In this document: one piece after another, positions 18,302 to 27,783 of the stretch | How positions within the stretch are numbered: position 1 is the stretch's first letter | How the letters are laid out: every line of letters begins with the position of its first letter | Assembly: GCA_020627535.1 (NCBI GenBank) | Contig: JAHDGU010000008.1 | Location: 124,001-188,000 of the forward strand | DNA length: 64,000 bases | Direction of reading: 5' to 3' | Origin: Saprospiraceae bacterium | GTDB lineage: Bacteria; Bacteroidota; Bacteroidia; Chitinophagales; Saprospiraceae | Program-made: the position numbers and the translations under genes | The notes under the pieces: model-generated | What the model was told of the DNA's origin: nothing | What the model saw: only the letters and a program-made list of their open reading frames with translations | Databases searched by the model: none

Positions 18302-20806
18302 CTATCCGCCAAATCCACCGCCACCTTGGCCACCACCATCGTCACCTTGCTTCAGATCCTGATTGCGGATCTTGCTACGGCGCTGCTGTCCTTGGAAGTC
18401 GAGCTTACCAAATCTGTACTTGAAACTGATGCCAAATGATCTGAACGGGAGTTGAAAATCACTCGTCTGACGGAAGTTAGGGTCTTCGAGATTTGTCTTG
18501 AAACTCTTGCGCTCAAAGAATGGCTCTACGATGCGTATTCCTATGGCGCCGCGCTTGTCCTCAAAGAGCTCCTTATTGATACCAACTTGGAAAAATGAGA
18601 AGCTCGGGACATCACCCTGGAGTGTGATCCGGCGGCTATTGTAAAAACTAAAGACATCGATCTTCCAATCTTTCTTGAGCTTGACGCCGCTACTGACAAA
18701 TCCATTGTACTGGATACCAAAATTGTCAAGAGTCTGTCCATTGACATCACCAGAGGCATCGAAGGTAAAGATGTTGAAGCTGGTCCGGATATCCCAGATC
18801 TTGAAGAGGTTCACCGAGGTGAAGAGACTCGCTCCGACTGAGTTATTGATGCCCGCGTTTTCGTATCTCGTCGTGGCGACCGCATCATCTATGGTAATCA
18901 CCGGCGTGATGATATCTGTAGTGCGCTTGTAGTACGTCGATAGATTGACAATTGTCCCTTTGATAAAGGTGGTGTAGTTGACCTCAAACTGATTCGTCAA
19001 TTCTGGATCGAGATTGGGATTTCCAGTAGTGACATTGAAGCGATCGATGTCATTGTTAAATGGATTGAGGAAGAATAAGCTTGGCCTCTGAATCCTTTGG
19101 CTGTAGCCAAATTTGACTGTCGAGAAGTTCTTGAATTTCTTACTAAGTGTGATACTTGGTAGGAAGTTCTCATAGGTATTGGTCTGGATGGGCTGTCCTT
19201 CTTCAAAGTCTCCTGAGATCTCAGTGGCTTCATATCTACCACCTGCTACAAGGCCGATCTGATCTGTGAACTTGATATTGAAGCTCAAGTAGCCCGCCAT
19301 CACGTCCTGATTATAGGTGAAGAAGTTACTTCTTTCTTGATCTTTCAGGTAGACACCTGTGAGGAGATTTTGTCCAAAATAAGCGTAGTCACTCTCTATC
19401 CTGCGAAAGACCCCTTTGGCACCGGTCTCAAGGGTGACCTTCTTGCTGAAGGGATGCGTATAGTCTACCTGAGCGGTGTACTCCGTATTGTCACCGTCAT
19501 TGAAGGTCAGCTCATTGAAGGCTGGTGAACCCTGGATGACCGCCACTTGTCGGAGATCTGATTCTAGGTTGCTCTGATTACCATTGAGCTGAAAGGCGAA
19601 GCTCAGTTCTTGTCCTTCTGTTTCAAATTTCTTGGTGTAGTCAGTCGTCCAGTCGAAGTTGTTGGTCAGACGATCTTGGACATTGATTCTGTCAAATTCG
19701 ATCGTAGGCTGGTTTGGATCTAGCAATCGAAGATTCGTCGTGCCAGACTGGTCGAAGGTAAATCCACCGATGCGCACTGAGGTGTTGATGCTATTGTATG
19801 CATTGACGTCATAGAATGCGCCGAATCGACCATTGAATCCAAGCCTTGACGAGGTGGTGACACCATCCTGTGTCATGATCCGATTGGGGTCGATGTCCCT
19901 TCCAAGAAAGTCAACGCGCTCAAAAGACGTCAGAGCATCTGCTGGCCAGCTATAAAAACTGAAGCCTCCAAGGTTGAAGCCAAACCTGCCTTGCGCCAAG
20001 CTCAGATTAACATTGGCGGAGTTTTGGCGTGTCCCAGCGGATAGGTCCACATTGCCGCTAAATCCTTTGATTTTGCTTTGCTTGGTAATGATATTGATGA
20101 TACCGCCACTACCTTCTCCGTCGTACTTGGCGCTAGGATTGGTCATGACTTCTACCTTCTTCACTTGTTCTGATGGAATCATCTTCATGGCATCTGCTAC
20201 ATTGTCAGAAAACATGGAGCTTGGCTTGCCATTGACGAGTACACGGATGTTTTGCGATCCTCGGAGCGAGACATTGCCCTCTAGGTCCACTGCGACCATG
20301 GGTACTTTGCGCAAGACATCTCCGGCATCTCCATTGGAGTTGGTGGCATCTTGCTCGGCATTGTAGACGATCTTATCGAGTTGGTTTTCGATCAGAGATC
20401 GCTCCTCGACGACTTCTACGGCCTCCAGCGTGACCCGATCTTGCATCAGGCCATATTTGTCGATCTTGAAGTCAGGTTTCTTTTTGCTGAGTGTGATACC
20501 TTTGATCGTATCCGTCTGATAGCCGATATAGCTCACAATGAGTCTGTAGTCGCCTGCCTTGATTTCTGTGAGACGGAATTTACCATTCTCGTCCGTCACA
20601 TCTCCAGAGACTTCACGTCCTTTTTCGTTTTGCAGGACTACAGTCGCATAGGGCAGCGCATCTCCAGTCTCGCCATCTACAATGAGACCTGAGATCTTTC
20701 CTTTGATATTGGGAGGGCCATCAGATTGGCCTCCACCTGGAAACTGTGCGTAAGAAAAATGAGATAATGTTGCTATTGCAACAAGGAGTAGTAGTCTAGT
20801 CTTCAT
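18302..20806 (-). CDS. TonB-dependent-receptor-like outer-membrane beta-barrel protein
   Basis: About 834 residues. Signal peptide (MKTRLLLLVAIATLSHFSYAQ), then a carboxypeptidase-like regulatory (beta-sandwich) domain at about 35-120 (GLIVDGETGDALPYATVVL...ENGKFRLTEIKAGDYRLIVSYIGY), a plug domain (GDAGDVLRKVPMVAVDLEGNVSLRGSQNIRVLVNGKP), and a long C-terminal barrel (outer membrane protein beta-barrel family). The C-terminus is a glycine-rich tail (GGGQGGGGFGG), unusual for a barrel that normally ends in an aromatic residue. The substrate is unknown; no SusD partner is adjacent, so this is not a classical SusCD pair. Confidence 0.85.
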   Translation of the reverse strand: MKTRLLLLVAIATLSHFSYAQFPGGGQSDGPPNIKGKISGLIVDGETGDALPYATVVLQNEKGREVSGDVTDENGKFRLTEIKAGDYRLIVSYIGYQTDTIKGITLSKKKPDFKIDKYGLMQDRVTLEAVEVVEERSLIENQLDKIVYNAEQDATNSNGDAGDVLRKVPMVAVDLEGNVSLRGSQNIRVLVNGKPSSMFSDNVADAMKMIPSEQVKKVEVMTNPSAKYDGEGSGGIINIITKQSKIKGFSGNVDLSAGTRQNSANVNLSLAQGRFGFNLGGFSFYSWPADALTSFERVDFLGRDIDPNRIMTQDGVTTSSRLGFNGRFGAFYDVNAYNSINTSVRIGGFTFDQSGTTNLRLLDPNQPTIEFDRINVQDRLTNNFDWTTDYTKKFETEGQELSFAFQLNGNQSNLESDLRQVAVIQGSPAFNELTFNDGDNTEYTAQVDYTHPFSKKVTLETGAKGVFRRIESDYAYFGQNLLTGVYLKDQERSNFFTYNQDVMAGYLSFNIKFTDQIGLVAGGRYEATEISGDFEEGQPIQTNTYENFLPSITLSKKFKNFSTVKFGYSQRIQRPSLFFLNPFNNDIDRFNVTTGNPNLDPELTNQFEVNYTTFIKGTIVNLSTYYKRTTDIITPVITIDDAVATTRYENAGINNSVGASLFTSVNLFKIWDIRTSFNIFTFDASGDVNGQTLDNFGIQYNGFVSSGVKLKKDWKIDVFSFYNSRRITLQGDVPSFSFFQVGINKELFEDKRGAIGIRIVEPFFERKSFKTNLEDPNFRQTSDFQLPFRSFGISFKYRFGKLDFQGQQRRSKIRNQDLKQGDDGGGQGGGGFGG

Positions 20807-20826
20807 AAGCATTTTGAAAGGTATCT

Positions 20827-20858
20827 CAAAGGTATCGTCTGAAATACGACAGTGCTAA
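20827..20858 (-). promoter_or_regulatory. Probable promoter of the TonB-type receptor gene
   Basis: Minus strand: TTAG at 20858-20855, 20-bp spacer, TACCTTTG at 20834-20827. The -7 box matches consensus; the -33 box is imperfect. The leader would be about 15 nt. Confidence 0.5.
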
Positions 20859-20910
20859 CATACTAGACCAACTGCTTGTTGCAGTCGACCACACGATTGG
20901 ATGAGAAGGA

Positions 20911-21531
20911 TTATTTCTGGCTCAGAGCGATGCCTCGGAGAGTCTTGACTTCGCGATAGGCGCTGAGCTTAGGATCATAAAGCTTGATCGTCTCTGTGTC
21001 GATCTTCACGTTTTGACCGATGTACTTGTCACTATTGCCAAGTAGATCACTATCTCCATCAAAAGATTCTAGCCAGTAAACTTCCTCCGCTATACCATTG
21101 GTGCCTACGATAGAGAGTACAGCTACATGATCTCCAGAGATATTGGCGAGGCGGCCTGTAATGCTTTGAGTCATCGCCTTAGGAGTGCCTCCACCTGTGG
21201 CCATATCCATGCTCATTTTTTGCACGCCTGCACTATAGCTTGGGCATTTGTCGATCAGAGCTATGCCCATATCTTGACCAAGTTTGGTCATGGCCTTCAT
21301 ATCATTTGGGTCTGTGATGCCTCGCTCTTGCATGATTTCCATAGGATTGCTCATGATAGCCCTCTGACCACACTCCATCATTGCCATCTGGAGGGAACTC
21401 TGATCTTGATAGGCTTCTGGCTTGCTATCCATACAGGTGCATACTTCGTCAACCATTTTGTCAAAGGCTGATTGGGCAAAGGAGAAAGAGATGCTGGCTG
21501 TCGCCAAAAGGAGTGTCAGTATTGATTTCAT
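20911..21531 (-). CDS. Exported protein of unknown function
   Basis: A 206-residue protein with a clean signal peptide (MKSILTLLLATASISFSFAQ). The N-terminal half has conserved-looking cysteines (VCTCMDSKPE, MMECGQRA, DKCPSY) in a helical, Met-rich context; the C-terminal half (GRLANISGDHVAVLSIVGTNGIAEEVYWLESFDGDSDLLG) looks like a small beta domain. Similar small secreted proteins are common in the phylum but have no known role. It shares direction with the TonB-type receptor downstream, 104 bp away, and has its own -7 box. Confidence 0.75.
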   Translation of the reverse strand: MKSILTLLLATASISFSFAQSAFDKMVDEVCTCMDSKPEAYQDQSSLQMAMMECGQRAIMSNPMEIMQERGITDPNDMKAMTKLGQDMGIALIDKCPSYSAGVQKMSMDMATGGGTPKAMTQSITGRLANISGDHVAVLSIVGTNGIAEEVYWLESFDGDSDLLGNSDKYIGQNVKIDTETIKLYDPKLSAYREVKTLRGIALSQK

Positions 21532-21569
21532 TATTATTCTTTGTTGATTGACAGTGCTGTAACGAAGCT

Positions 21570-21597
21570 CAAAGGTACTTAGCTCCGGCGGGGCAAA
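21570..21597 (-). promoter_or_regulatory. Possible promoter of the exported-protein gene
   Basis: Minus strand TTTG at 21597-21594 and TACCTTTG at 21577-21570, spacing 16 bp, shorter than the usual 19-21. The -7 box is a full match. Confidence 0.4.
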
Positions 21598-21639
21598 GAT
21601 TTAAGAAACCCTTAAGCAGAGCACGATATCGTGAAAGAC

Positions 21640-21887
21640 AAGATTTTTTGAAAAGAAACTTGTTGAGCCGGTCACGTTTCGGCTTTGTCGTGACATGTGT
21701 ATATGAAAACCTCAAAAAACCTAATACAAACGTTCAAGATCTCAATCAGTCACCAACACCATATCCTTTCAAGTATAGCTTGATCCCAAGTTTGAGTCTA
21801 GTGAGGCAAAAGTGCTTCATCATCGTAGTGAACCCCAAGACTGATTGAAGATTTTGTGAGAAGGCCGGCCTCGTGTCGGCCTTTTTT
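21640..21887 (+). ncRNA. Candidate small RNA in a gene-free gap
   Basis: The gap 21532-21906 has no convincing gene on the plus strand, yet it ends in a strong plus-strand intrinsic terminator (21861-21887). Upstream is a stable hairpin, GTCACG (21671-21676) pairing with CGTGAC (21689-21694). A terminator with no upstream gene suggests a non-coding transcript. The 66-codon frame here begins with TTG and has no protein-like composition. The 5' end is not defined, and no known RNA family is recognised. Confidence 0.35.
21861..21887 (+). terminator. Intrinsic terminator (plus strand)
   Basis: AGGCCG ... CGGCCT stem with a short loop, followed by TTTTTT. The T-run is only on the plus-strand side, so it serves a plus-strand transcript, not yidD. 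Confidence 0.75.
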
Positions 21888-21906
21888 ATGAATGGGCAAG
21901 ATTAGA

Positions 21907-22173
21907 CTACTCATTCGATGATGAGCTGCGATGCTTCTTTGGCACTGGGTCATAGCCATGACTGCCCCAGGGATGACATCGCCCTATTCGTTTGAGTCCG
22001 AGCCAAAGCCCTTTGACTGCACCCCATTCTTTGATGGCTCCGATCATGTAGTGACTACAGGTCGGCTCATATCTGCAGCTAGGTCCTAGCAGTGGAGAGA
22101 TAGCAATCTGATAGAATCGTACTGGAGCGATCAGGATTTTTTGTACAATACCCGTTTCTCTCATAGCTTCCAC
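21907..22173 (-). CDS. yidD: Membrane protein insertion efficiency factor
   Basis: An 88-residue small protein of the YidD family, which assists YidC-dependent membrane insertion. Signatures: [32 protein letters not shown] and [20 protein letters not shown], with the conserved cysteines. An amphipathic N-terminal segment would lie on the inner face of the membrane. It overlaps the upstream DUF6702 gene by 13 bp, so the two are co-transcribed with the HupE-type gene. It is away from rnpA/yidC, its usual neighbours in many other bacteria. Confidence 0.93.
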   Translation of the reverse strand: MEAMRETGIVQKILIAPVRFYQIAISPLLGPSCRYEPTCSHYMIGAIKEWGAVKGLWLGLKRIGRCHPWGSHGYDPVPKKHRSSSSNE

Positions 22174-22649
22174 TCATAGTTGATCTCTTGCTGCTTCATC
22201 ATCTTGTACTGTGCATTCTCCCCTTTGATCCGGAGCACCATCAGGTTTTTTTGATCCTCAAAGATGTCCATGAGGATCTTGTTTGTGATCCTCAAACTCT
22301 CGGGTTGATCTGTGTCAGAAATTTCCAGATAGATCAGTGTGGCAGCGAGATCTTCACTCGTCTCTATACCGAGGTAAGTCCAAGGCTTCAGATGACCTTC
22401 CTCTTGAATGCTAAAATTGGACGACAGATAGTCGACGAGGATATCATCAGCATCAGGGTGTGGCTGATCTGTAAATAGCTTGAGCTCCTCATCATGAGTC
22501 GCCAATACTGCAGTCTCTAGGTCATCCGTGAAGATGTGTAGGATAATCTCTACAGCACGATCTTCCCGATCATATTGGATTTCACTCTTGCACAAGTGAA
22601 AGTCATGTGCAAGCGTGAAGTGGATGGCTATGAGTGTGATGATGTTCAT
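22161..22649 (-). CDS. DUF6702 family protein
   Basis: A 162-residue protein starting [18 protein letters not shown]; the leader is probably an uncleaved or cleaved signal sequence. Pattern [31 protein letters not shown] is typical of the DUF6702 family, found in Bacteroidota next to membrane peptidase or HupE-like genes. The start overlaps the HupE-type stop by 4 bp (ATGA); the longer frame to 22766 is rejected because it would run far into that gene. Role unknown, envelope location inferred. Confidence 0.75.
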   Translation of the reverse strand: MNIITLIAIHFTLAHDFHLCKSEIQYDREDRAVEIILHIFTDDLETAVLATHDEELKLFTDQPHPDADDILVDYLSSNFSIQEEGHLKPWTYLGIETSEDLAATLIYLEISDTDQPESLRITNKILMDIFEDQKNLMVLRIKGENAQYKMMKQQEINYEWKL

Positions 22650-23233
22650 GACATGATTGACTGTATGATCCAGTAGGAAGAGATTCCGAGAGCTACGAAG
22701 CTGAGTAGCATCTTCCAGACATTTTGGCGTAAGCCTATCTTGCCTAGTAGCCCAAGAGCGATCCAAGAAACTGCGATTATCACAGAAACGATGATCACCT
22801 GGCCGAGCTCCACTCCTAGATTAAACATCAGCAGAGGTACGATGATTCCATCGGCCTCCGAAAACATGATCTTGAAAAAATTGCTAAATCCTGCGCCGTG
22901 GATCAATCCAAACACAAACACCACAAAATACTCAATGCGAAAGAGCCATGAGCTCATCTTAGCCGAGGTCAAGACATTGGTAAGGGCGGTAATCGCGATG
23001 GATACAGGGATGAGAAATTCGATGAGGTCTTGATCCAGTTGCAGCAAATCAAGACTCGCTAAGACCAAGGTGAGGCAGTGTCCTATCGTGAATGCTGAAA
23101 TCAGAATCAAGATTCTGCGCCAATCACGGATTGCATACGGCGCTACGAGAGCAAGCAAGAAGAGCATGTGGTCATACGCCTCCCAGTCACAGATGTGCTG
23201 GAGTCCAATCTTGAGGAACTCAATGGCTTCCAC
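22646..23233 (-). CDS. HupE/UreJ-like membrane protein
   Basis: A 195-residue protein with about six or seven transmembrane helices. Conserved histidine motifs DHMLFLLAL, TIGHCLTLVLASL and FGLIHGAGFSNFF are those of the HupE/UreJ_2 family, some members of which are nickel or cobalt permeases. In the Bacteroidota such proteins usually sit beside DUF6702, as here, and their metal specificity is not established. First gene of the HupE-DUF6702-yidD operon, 22 bp downstream of ahcY's stop, so it may be cotranscribed with ahcY. Confidence 0.8.
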   Translation of the reverse strand: MEAIEFLKIGLQHICDWEAYDHMLFLLALVAPYAIRDWRRILILISAFTIGHCLTLVLASLDLLQLDQDLIEFLIPVSIAITALTNVLTSAKMSSWLFRIEYFVVFVFGLIHGAGFSNFFKIMFSEADGIIVPLLMFNLGVELGQVIIVSVIIAVSWIALGLLGKIGLRQNVWKMLLSFVALGISSYWIIQSIMS

Positions 23234-23255
23234 TGGCTCTTCTTGCTATACTTGT

Positions 23256-24566
23256 CTAGTATCTATAGTATTCTGGCTTGTATGGTCCCTCTGGCTTGAC
23301 GCCGATGTAATCCGCCTGATCTTGTGATAGCGACTCAAGCTCAGCACCGATTTTCTCGAGGTGAAGCTTAGCGACCATTTCGTCTAGATGCTTAGGAAGC
23401 ATGTAGACTTTGTTCTCGTATTTGTCAGAGTTTTCCCATAGCTCGAGCTGTGCGAGTGTCTGATTGGTAAATGAGTTACTCATCACGAAACTTGGGTGAC
23501 CAGTTGCACATCCAAGATTGACAAGACGTCCTTCTGCGAGTACTAATATGTCTTTCCCGTCGATCGTGTACTTGTCGACTTGCGGCTTAATCTCTACTTT
23601 GCTCTCTCCATATGTGCCATTGAGCCATGCCATGTCGATCTCATTGTCAAAGTGACCGATGTTGCAGACGATAGTCTTGTCCTTCATCATGCGGAAGTGC
23701 TTCTCAGCGATGATGTCTTTGTTTCCTGTTGCAGTCACCACGATATTGGCTTCCGGAAGAGCATTTTCCATGCGCTTCACAGCGAATCCATCCATGGCAG
23801 CCTGGAGTGCGCAGATAGGATCGATCTCTGATACGATTACGCGACATCCTGCTCCTCTCAGCGAAGCTGCTGATCCTTTACCGACATCTCCATAACCAGC
23901 GACGACCGCAACCTTTCCAGCCATCATTACATCAGTGGCTCTTCTGATCGCATCTACGCATGACTCTTTGCAGCCGTATTTGTTGTCAAACTTGGACTTT
24001 GTGACAGAGTCGTTGACATTGATCGCAGGCATTGGTAGTGTACCATTTTTGACCCGCTCATATAGTCTGTGGACACCAGTTGTCGTCTCTTCACTGAGAC
24101 CTTTGATGTCACCGACGAGCTCTGGGTAACGATCCAGCACCATGTTGGTCAGGTCACCACCATCGTCGAGGATCATATTGAGTGGCTTGCCGTCTTCAAA
24201 GGCAAAGAGCGTCTGCTCGATCGCCCAGTCAAATTCCTCTTCGTTCATACCTTTCCACGCATAGACTGGAATTCCAGCTGCAGCGATTGCCGCTGCTGCG
24301 TGATCTTGTGTAGAGAAGATATTGCAAGATGACCATGTTACATCTGCTCCGAGCTCTACGAGTGTCTCGATTAATACAGCTGTCTGTATGGTCATGTGAA
24401 GGCATCCTGCGATCCTTGCACCAGCTAGGGGCTTGGAATCACCGTATTGGTCTCTCAGTGACATGAGACCGGGCATCTCTGCCTCTGCGAGTTCGATCTC
24501 TCTGCGGCCCCATTCTGCGAGGCTGATATCTTTTACTTTGTAATTAGTCGTAGCTGTTGCTGACAT
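23256..24566 (-). CDS. ahcY: Adenosylhomocysteinase
   Basis: A 436-residue cytosolic enzyme that reversibly hydrolyses S-adenosylhomocysteine to homocysteine and adenosine, keeping methylation reactions running. The NAD+-binding loop [18 protein letters not shown], the substrate motifs [32 protein letters not shown] and [11 protein letters not shown], and the C-terminal [11 protein letters not shown]...[11 protein letters not shown] tail are all present. Length matches the family. A good Bacteroidota promoter lies upstream. Confidence 0.97.
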   Translation of the reverse strand: MSATATTNYKVKDISLAEWGRREIELAEAEMPGLMSLRDQYGDSKPLAGARIAGCLHMTIQTAVLIETLVELGADVTWSSCNIFSTQDHAAAAIAAAGIPVYAWKGMNEEEFDWAIEQTLFAFEDGKPLNMILDDGGDLTNMVLDRYPELVGDIKGLSEETTTGVHRLYERVKNGTLPMPAINVNDSVTKSKFDNKYGCKESCVDAIRRATDVMMAGKVAVVAGYGDVGKGSAASLRGAGCRVIVSEIDPICALQAAMDGFAVKRMENALPEANIVVTATGNKDIIAEKHFRMMKDKTIVCNIGHFDNEIDMAWLNGTYGESKVEIKPQVDKYTIDGKDILVLAEGRLVNLGCATGHPSFVMSNSFTNQTLAQLELWENSDKYENKVYMLPKHLDEMVAKLHLEKIGAELESLSQDQADYIGVKPEGPYKPEYYRY

Positions 24567-24595
24567 CTGATATTTGTTTTAGGAAAATTTGATGG

Positions 24596-24626
24596 CAAAG
24601 TTAGGCATCTTGCCCACCAGTGTAAA
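24596..24626 (-). promoter_or_regulatory. Promoter of ahcY
   Basis: Minus strand TTTA (24626-24623), 19-bp spacer, TAACTTTG (24603-24596): consensus -7 box at exact spacing from a near-consensus -33 box. The leader would be about 25 nt, too short for a riboswitch. Confidence 0.65.
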
Positions 24627-24733
24627 GTGATTTGGCAGGCTTTGAGTTCAATAATCTTGGGGCTTTGACGCCTGCATACGTGGAGGATTGCTTTATTTTG
24701 AGGTCAGCCAGCAGCACCTGACCATTTTTGCCC

Positions 24734-26077
24734 ATGAGAGCTCTTTTTTTGCTATTGCTTATTCTTCCCTTTTCTGAGGCTTTCGCCCAAATGCATCTTC
24801 CTCACATCATGCCTGAGCGTGAACGCGGCAGAGTCATCGACGAGATCTTAGAAGATCGCATCGATAATCTCTTGCCTCAGTTGATGGCGACAAATGACAT
24901 CGATATGTGGATTCTCATCTCTCGCGAGTACAATGAGGATCCTGTCATGAAGACCATGCTACCTAGCACCTGGCTCAGTGCGCGAAGGAGGACGATCTTC
25001 GTTTTCTATCGTAGCCCTAATGGGCAAATGGAGCGTATCGCTATAGCACGATACAGCGTGGGCAAACTACTCAAAGGTGAATGGAATATCGACGTCTATC
25101 CCAATCAGTGGGATGCTCTCATGCGCATCATCAAGGACAAAAATCCTCAGCGCATTGGGCTCAATATGTCGGATGACTTTGGCCTCGCGGATGGCTTGGT
25201 CAAGTCAGAATATGATCTCCTCATGTCTCATCTGCCGGTGGAGTATCATGATCGCATTGTGAGTGCTGAGCGCCTAGCCATAGCATGGTTGGAGACAAGG
25301 TCAGAGCGAGAGATTGAGCTCTACAATCACATCTGTCGTATCGGACACACCATACTGAGGCATGGACTGAGTGAGGCATTTATCCATCCTGGAGTGACTA
25401 CTACCGATGACGTGGTCTGGCAGCTTCGGAATCTCGTGAGAGATGCAGGACTTGATACGTGGTTTCATCCATCGGTGAGCATCCAGCGTGCCGATCGTGG
25501 CAACGAAGAGTTTCTCAGATCCTTCAGTCGTCGGCCAGAAGATGATATCATCTTGCACGGTGATCTGCTTCATGTTGACTTTGGTATTGCTTACTTGCGA
25601 CTGCATACGGATCAGCAAGAGCACTTCTATGTCTGTCGACCGGGAGAGAGCGAAGCGCCAGCTGGACTGGTCAGAGCATTTGAGGCTGGAAAAGAGCTAC
25701 AAGATATCCTCACGTCCAATTTTGTTCTAGGAAGATCTGGCAATGAGCTTCTGTCTGCTACGCTCAAGGAAGCCAAGGTAAGAGGGATGAATGCATCGAT
25801 CTATACACACCCTATCGGCTTTCATGGTCATGCCGCCGGTCCTACGATAGGTCTGTGGGATCAACAAGGTGGTGTCGCAGGTCGAGGAGACTATCCACTC
25901 TACCACAATACAGCCTACTCGATAGAGCTATTTGCAGCCAGCGAGGTGCCTGAGTGGGGAGACAAGATCGTCCGGATCATGCTAGAGCAGGATGGCATGT
26001 TTACGAGGGATGGCTTCTACTACATGGACGGCCGACAGGAAGAGCTACATCTCTTATTTTCGCAGGATGCCGATTGA
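24734..26077 (+). CDS. M24-family metallopeptidase (Xaa-Pro aminopeptidase-like), exported
   Basis: A 447-residue protein with signal peptide MRALFLLLLILPFSEAFAQ; ATG 24734 was chosen over TTG 24728. The pita-bread domain retains the metal-ligand pattern: an Asp in LLHVDFGIAY, Asp/His in the following HTDQQEHFYV, His in THPIGFHGHAAGP, Glu in AYSIELFAA and Glu in IMLEQDG. The N-terminal domain (MWILISREYNEDP) is the creatinase-type non-catalytic part. Probably a periplasmic aminopeptidase; specificity cannot be read. The stop overlaps the start of the next gene. Confidence 0.82.
   Translation: MRALFLLLLILPFSEAFAQMHLPHIMPERERGRVIDEILEDRIDNLLPQLMATNDIDMWILISREYNEDPVMKTMLPSTWLSARRRTIFVFYRSPNGQMERIAIARYSVGKLLKGEWNIDVYPNQWDALMRIIKDKNPQRIGLNMSDDFGLADGLVKSEYDLLMSHLPVEYHDRIVSAERLAIAWLETRSEREIELYNHICRIGHTILRHGLSEAFIHPGVTTTDDVVWQLRNLVRDAGLDTWFHPSVSIQRADRGNEEFLRSFSRRPEDDIILHGDLLHVDFGIAYLRLHTDQQEHFYVCRPGESEAPAGLVRAFEAGKELQDILTSNFVLGRSGNELLSATLKEAKVRGMNASIYTHPIGFHGHAAGPTIGLWDQQGGVAGRGDYPLYHNTAYSIELFAASEVPEWGDKIVRIMLEQDGMFTRDGFYYMDGRQEELHLLFSQDAD
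24778..24793 (-). repeat. GAAA mini-hairpin, stem GGC/GCC, in the M24 signal peptide
   Basis: Minus strand CATTT-G-GGC-GAAA-GCC, antisense, at the signal-peptide cleavage region codons (AFAQM). Confidence 0.6.
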
Positions 26078-27080
26078 TACCCTTGAAGCTCCCAAGACTC
26101 ACTTATTGCTACGCAATGGTCATGTTCATTCGATCTGGACATACTACACGCGGCGCGCTCCTGCACCACCTTACAAGCGAAGACGCATCGACACACCCGA
26201 CGGCGATTTCCTTGATCTAGACTTCCTTCAGTCTGGGCACAAGCGAGTCATCCTAGTCCTCCATGGCATTGATGGCAATACCAATCGACACTACATCCGA
26301 GGATTTGCAGATTATGCCTCTCACAATGGATTTGACGTCTGCGCCATGAATGCTCGCGGCTGTAGCGGCGAGCTCAATCACAAGTACGCTTCTTACCACA
26401 GTGGCCAGACATATGATGTCCACTTGATCTGCCAATACCTCGATGAATTTTGTGACTATGAGGAGATTTTCTTGATCGGATTTAGTCTTGGTGGCAATAT
26501 CGCCTACAAGTACCTCGGAGAAGATACTACAAGGCTTTCGCCAAAAATCGCTGGCGCCGCAGGTGTGTCTGTACCGGTCGATCTCAAGAGCGGCTGCATG
26601 CGTCTCTCCAGAGGCATCTACCGTGGGTATTCGCTCTTTTTACTCGCAGGTCTCAAGCCGCGTATCATCCAGAAGATGATCAAGCATGATCGTGATCCAT
26701 CTGAGATCAAAGCAATGAAGCGCTGTCGGAATTTCATTCAATTTGATCGAATCTACACCGCTCCAGCGCATGGATTCGAGGACGAAGAGGACTATTGGCG
26801 TCAGTGTAGTAGTAAGCAGTTTATATCGGCTATAGATCGTCCAGTTCTAGGCATTACTGCACTGGATGACCCCTTCTTGAGCGACGAGTGCTTCCCATTT
26901 GCAGAGGCGGCTGCCAATCCTAAGTTTCATTTGGAGACGCCACTACATGGTGGGCACGTCGGCTTTGCACACAGACTGATGACACCCCGACAGCTTTGGT
27001 TTGACATCCGAGTCTTGGAGTTTTTTAATCAAGTATCTCGTCTGCAGCCAGAGAAGATTCTCAGCCTTGAACAAAGATGA
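26067..27080 (+). CDS. YheT-like alpha/beta hydrolase
   Basis: A 337-residue alpha/beta-hydrolase. The nucleophile elbow GFSLGGNIAYKYLGE, the oxyanion region VLHGIDGNTNRHYIRGFADYA and the late His context PLHGGHVGFAH define the YheT/ABHD-type family, usually esterases of unknown natural substrate. ATG 26067, which overlaps the M24 stop by 11 bp, was chosen over 25992 because MPIDTLEAPKTHLLLRNGH matches family starts. It begins a same-strand run with SDR, flavin reductase and cryptochrome genes. Confidence 0.82.
   Translation: MPIDTLEAPKTHLLLRNGHVHSIWTYYTRRAPAPPYKRRRIDTPDGDFLDLDFLQSGHKRVILVLHGIDGNTNRHYIRGFADYASHNGFDVCAMNARGCSGELNHKYASYHSGQTYDVHLICQYLDEFCDYEEIFLIGFSLGGNIAYKYLGEDTTRLSPKIAGAAGVSVPVDLKSGCMRLSRGIYRGYSLFLLAGLKPRIIQKMIKHDRDPSEIKAMKRCRNFIQFDRIYTAPAHGFEDEEDYWRQCSSKQFISAIDRPVLGITALDDPFLSDECFPFAEAAANPKFHLETPLHGGHVGFAHRLMTPRQLWFDIRVLEFFNQVSRLQPEKILSLEQR
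26532..26546 (-). repeat. GAAA mini-hairpin, stem GGC/GCC
   Basis: Minus strand ATTTTT-GGC-GAAA-GCC, antisense within the hydrolase gene. Confidence 0.55.
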
Positions 27081-27102
27081 GCCTTCACCTCTTCCTTAGG
27101 GT

Positions 27103-27783
27103 ATGAAAACACTCATCGTAGGAGGAACCAAAGGAATCGGACTTGCCACAGCCAAGATGCTGGCAGGGGAGCGCGAACTTCATATCATCAGCCGAAGTGC
27201 AGCAGAAGAACAAGTGCCTGGAGCACAGTACCATCAGCTTGATGTGATTACAGATGAGCTTCCTGATATAGAGGACTTGGCACAGATGGTTTACTGTCCA
27301 GGAAGTATCAATCTCAAGCCCATCGGCTCGCTCAAGGAAGAGGACTTTCGCACAGACTGGGAACAATCTGTGCTCGGAGCCGTCCGCGTGGTGAAGAAGT
27401 ACTTGCGTACGATCAAGAAGCAAGAGAATGCCGCTATGGTATTTTTCTCTACTGTGGCTGTGGGGCAAGGGATGCCATTTCATGCTAGTGTCGCGGCAGC
27501 CAAAGGCGCTGTAGAAGGGCTCTCTAAGAGTCTAGCAGCAGAGCTCGCACCAGATGTCAGGGTCAATTGCATAGCTCCCAGCATGACAGATACACCTTTG
27601 GCCGCAAGGCTCTTAAGAAATGAAAAAGCACGTGAGAGCATTGCTAGTCGCAATCCACTTAAGCGCATCTTAGAGGCCGAAGAACTTGGCTCCATGGCCA
27701 CCTACTTGCTATCTCATGCCGCAAGAGGTATCACCGGACAGGTGATCGGAGTAGATGCGGGACTATCATCTCTCAAGCTATGA
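27103..27783 (+). CDS. SDR-family oxidoreductase lacking the usual catalytic Tyr
   Basis: A 226-residue Rossmann protein. TKGIGLATA is the glycine-rich cofactor loop. The position of the YxxxK motif reads VAAAK (within HASVAAAKGAVEG), so Lys is kept but the catalytic Tyr is replaced by Val; a Ser precedes it. Such Tyr-less SDRs occur beside cryptochromes in Bacteroidota and proteobacteria, so this is probably a subgroup trait, not decay. It overlaps the flavin reductase gene by 4 bp. Substrate unknown. Confidence 0.8.
   Translation: MKTLIVGGTKGIGLATAKMLAGERELHIISRSAAEEQVPGAQYHQLDVITDELPDIEDLAQMVYCPGSINLKPIGSLKEEDFRTDWEQSVLGAVRVVKKYLRTIKKQENAAMVFFSTVAVGQGMPFHASVAAAKGAVEGLSKSLAAELAPDVRVNCIAPSMTDTPLAARLLRNEKARESIASRNPLKRILEAEELGSMATYLLSHAARGITGQVIGVDAGLSSLKL

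Noticed and set aside
21648-21848. 66-codon plus-strand ORF in the gap 21532-21906
   Set aside because: Starts with TTG, has no protein-like composition or ribosome-binding site; the gap is better explained by a non-coding transcript ending at 21887.
24567-24733. SAH or SAM riboswitch upstream of ahcY
   Set aside because: A consensus promoter at 24596-24626 leaves a leader of about 25 nt, too short for a riboswitch.
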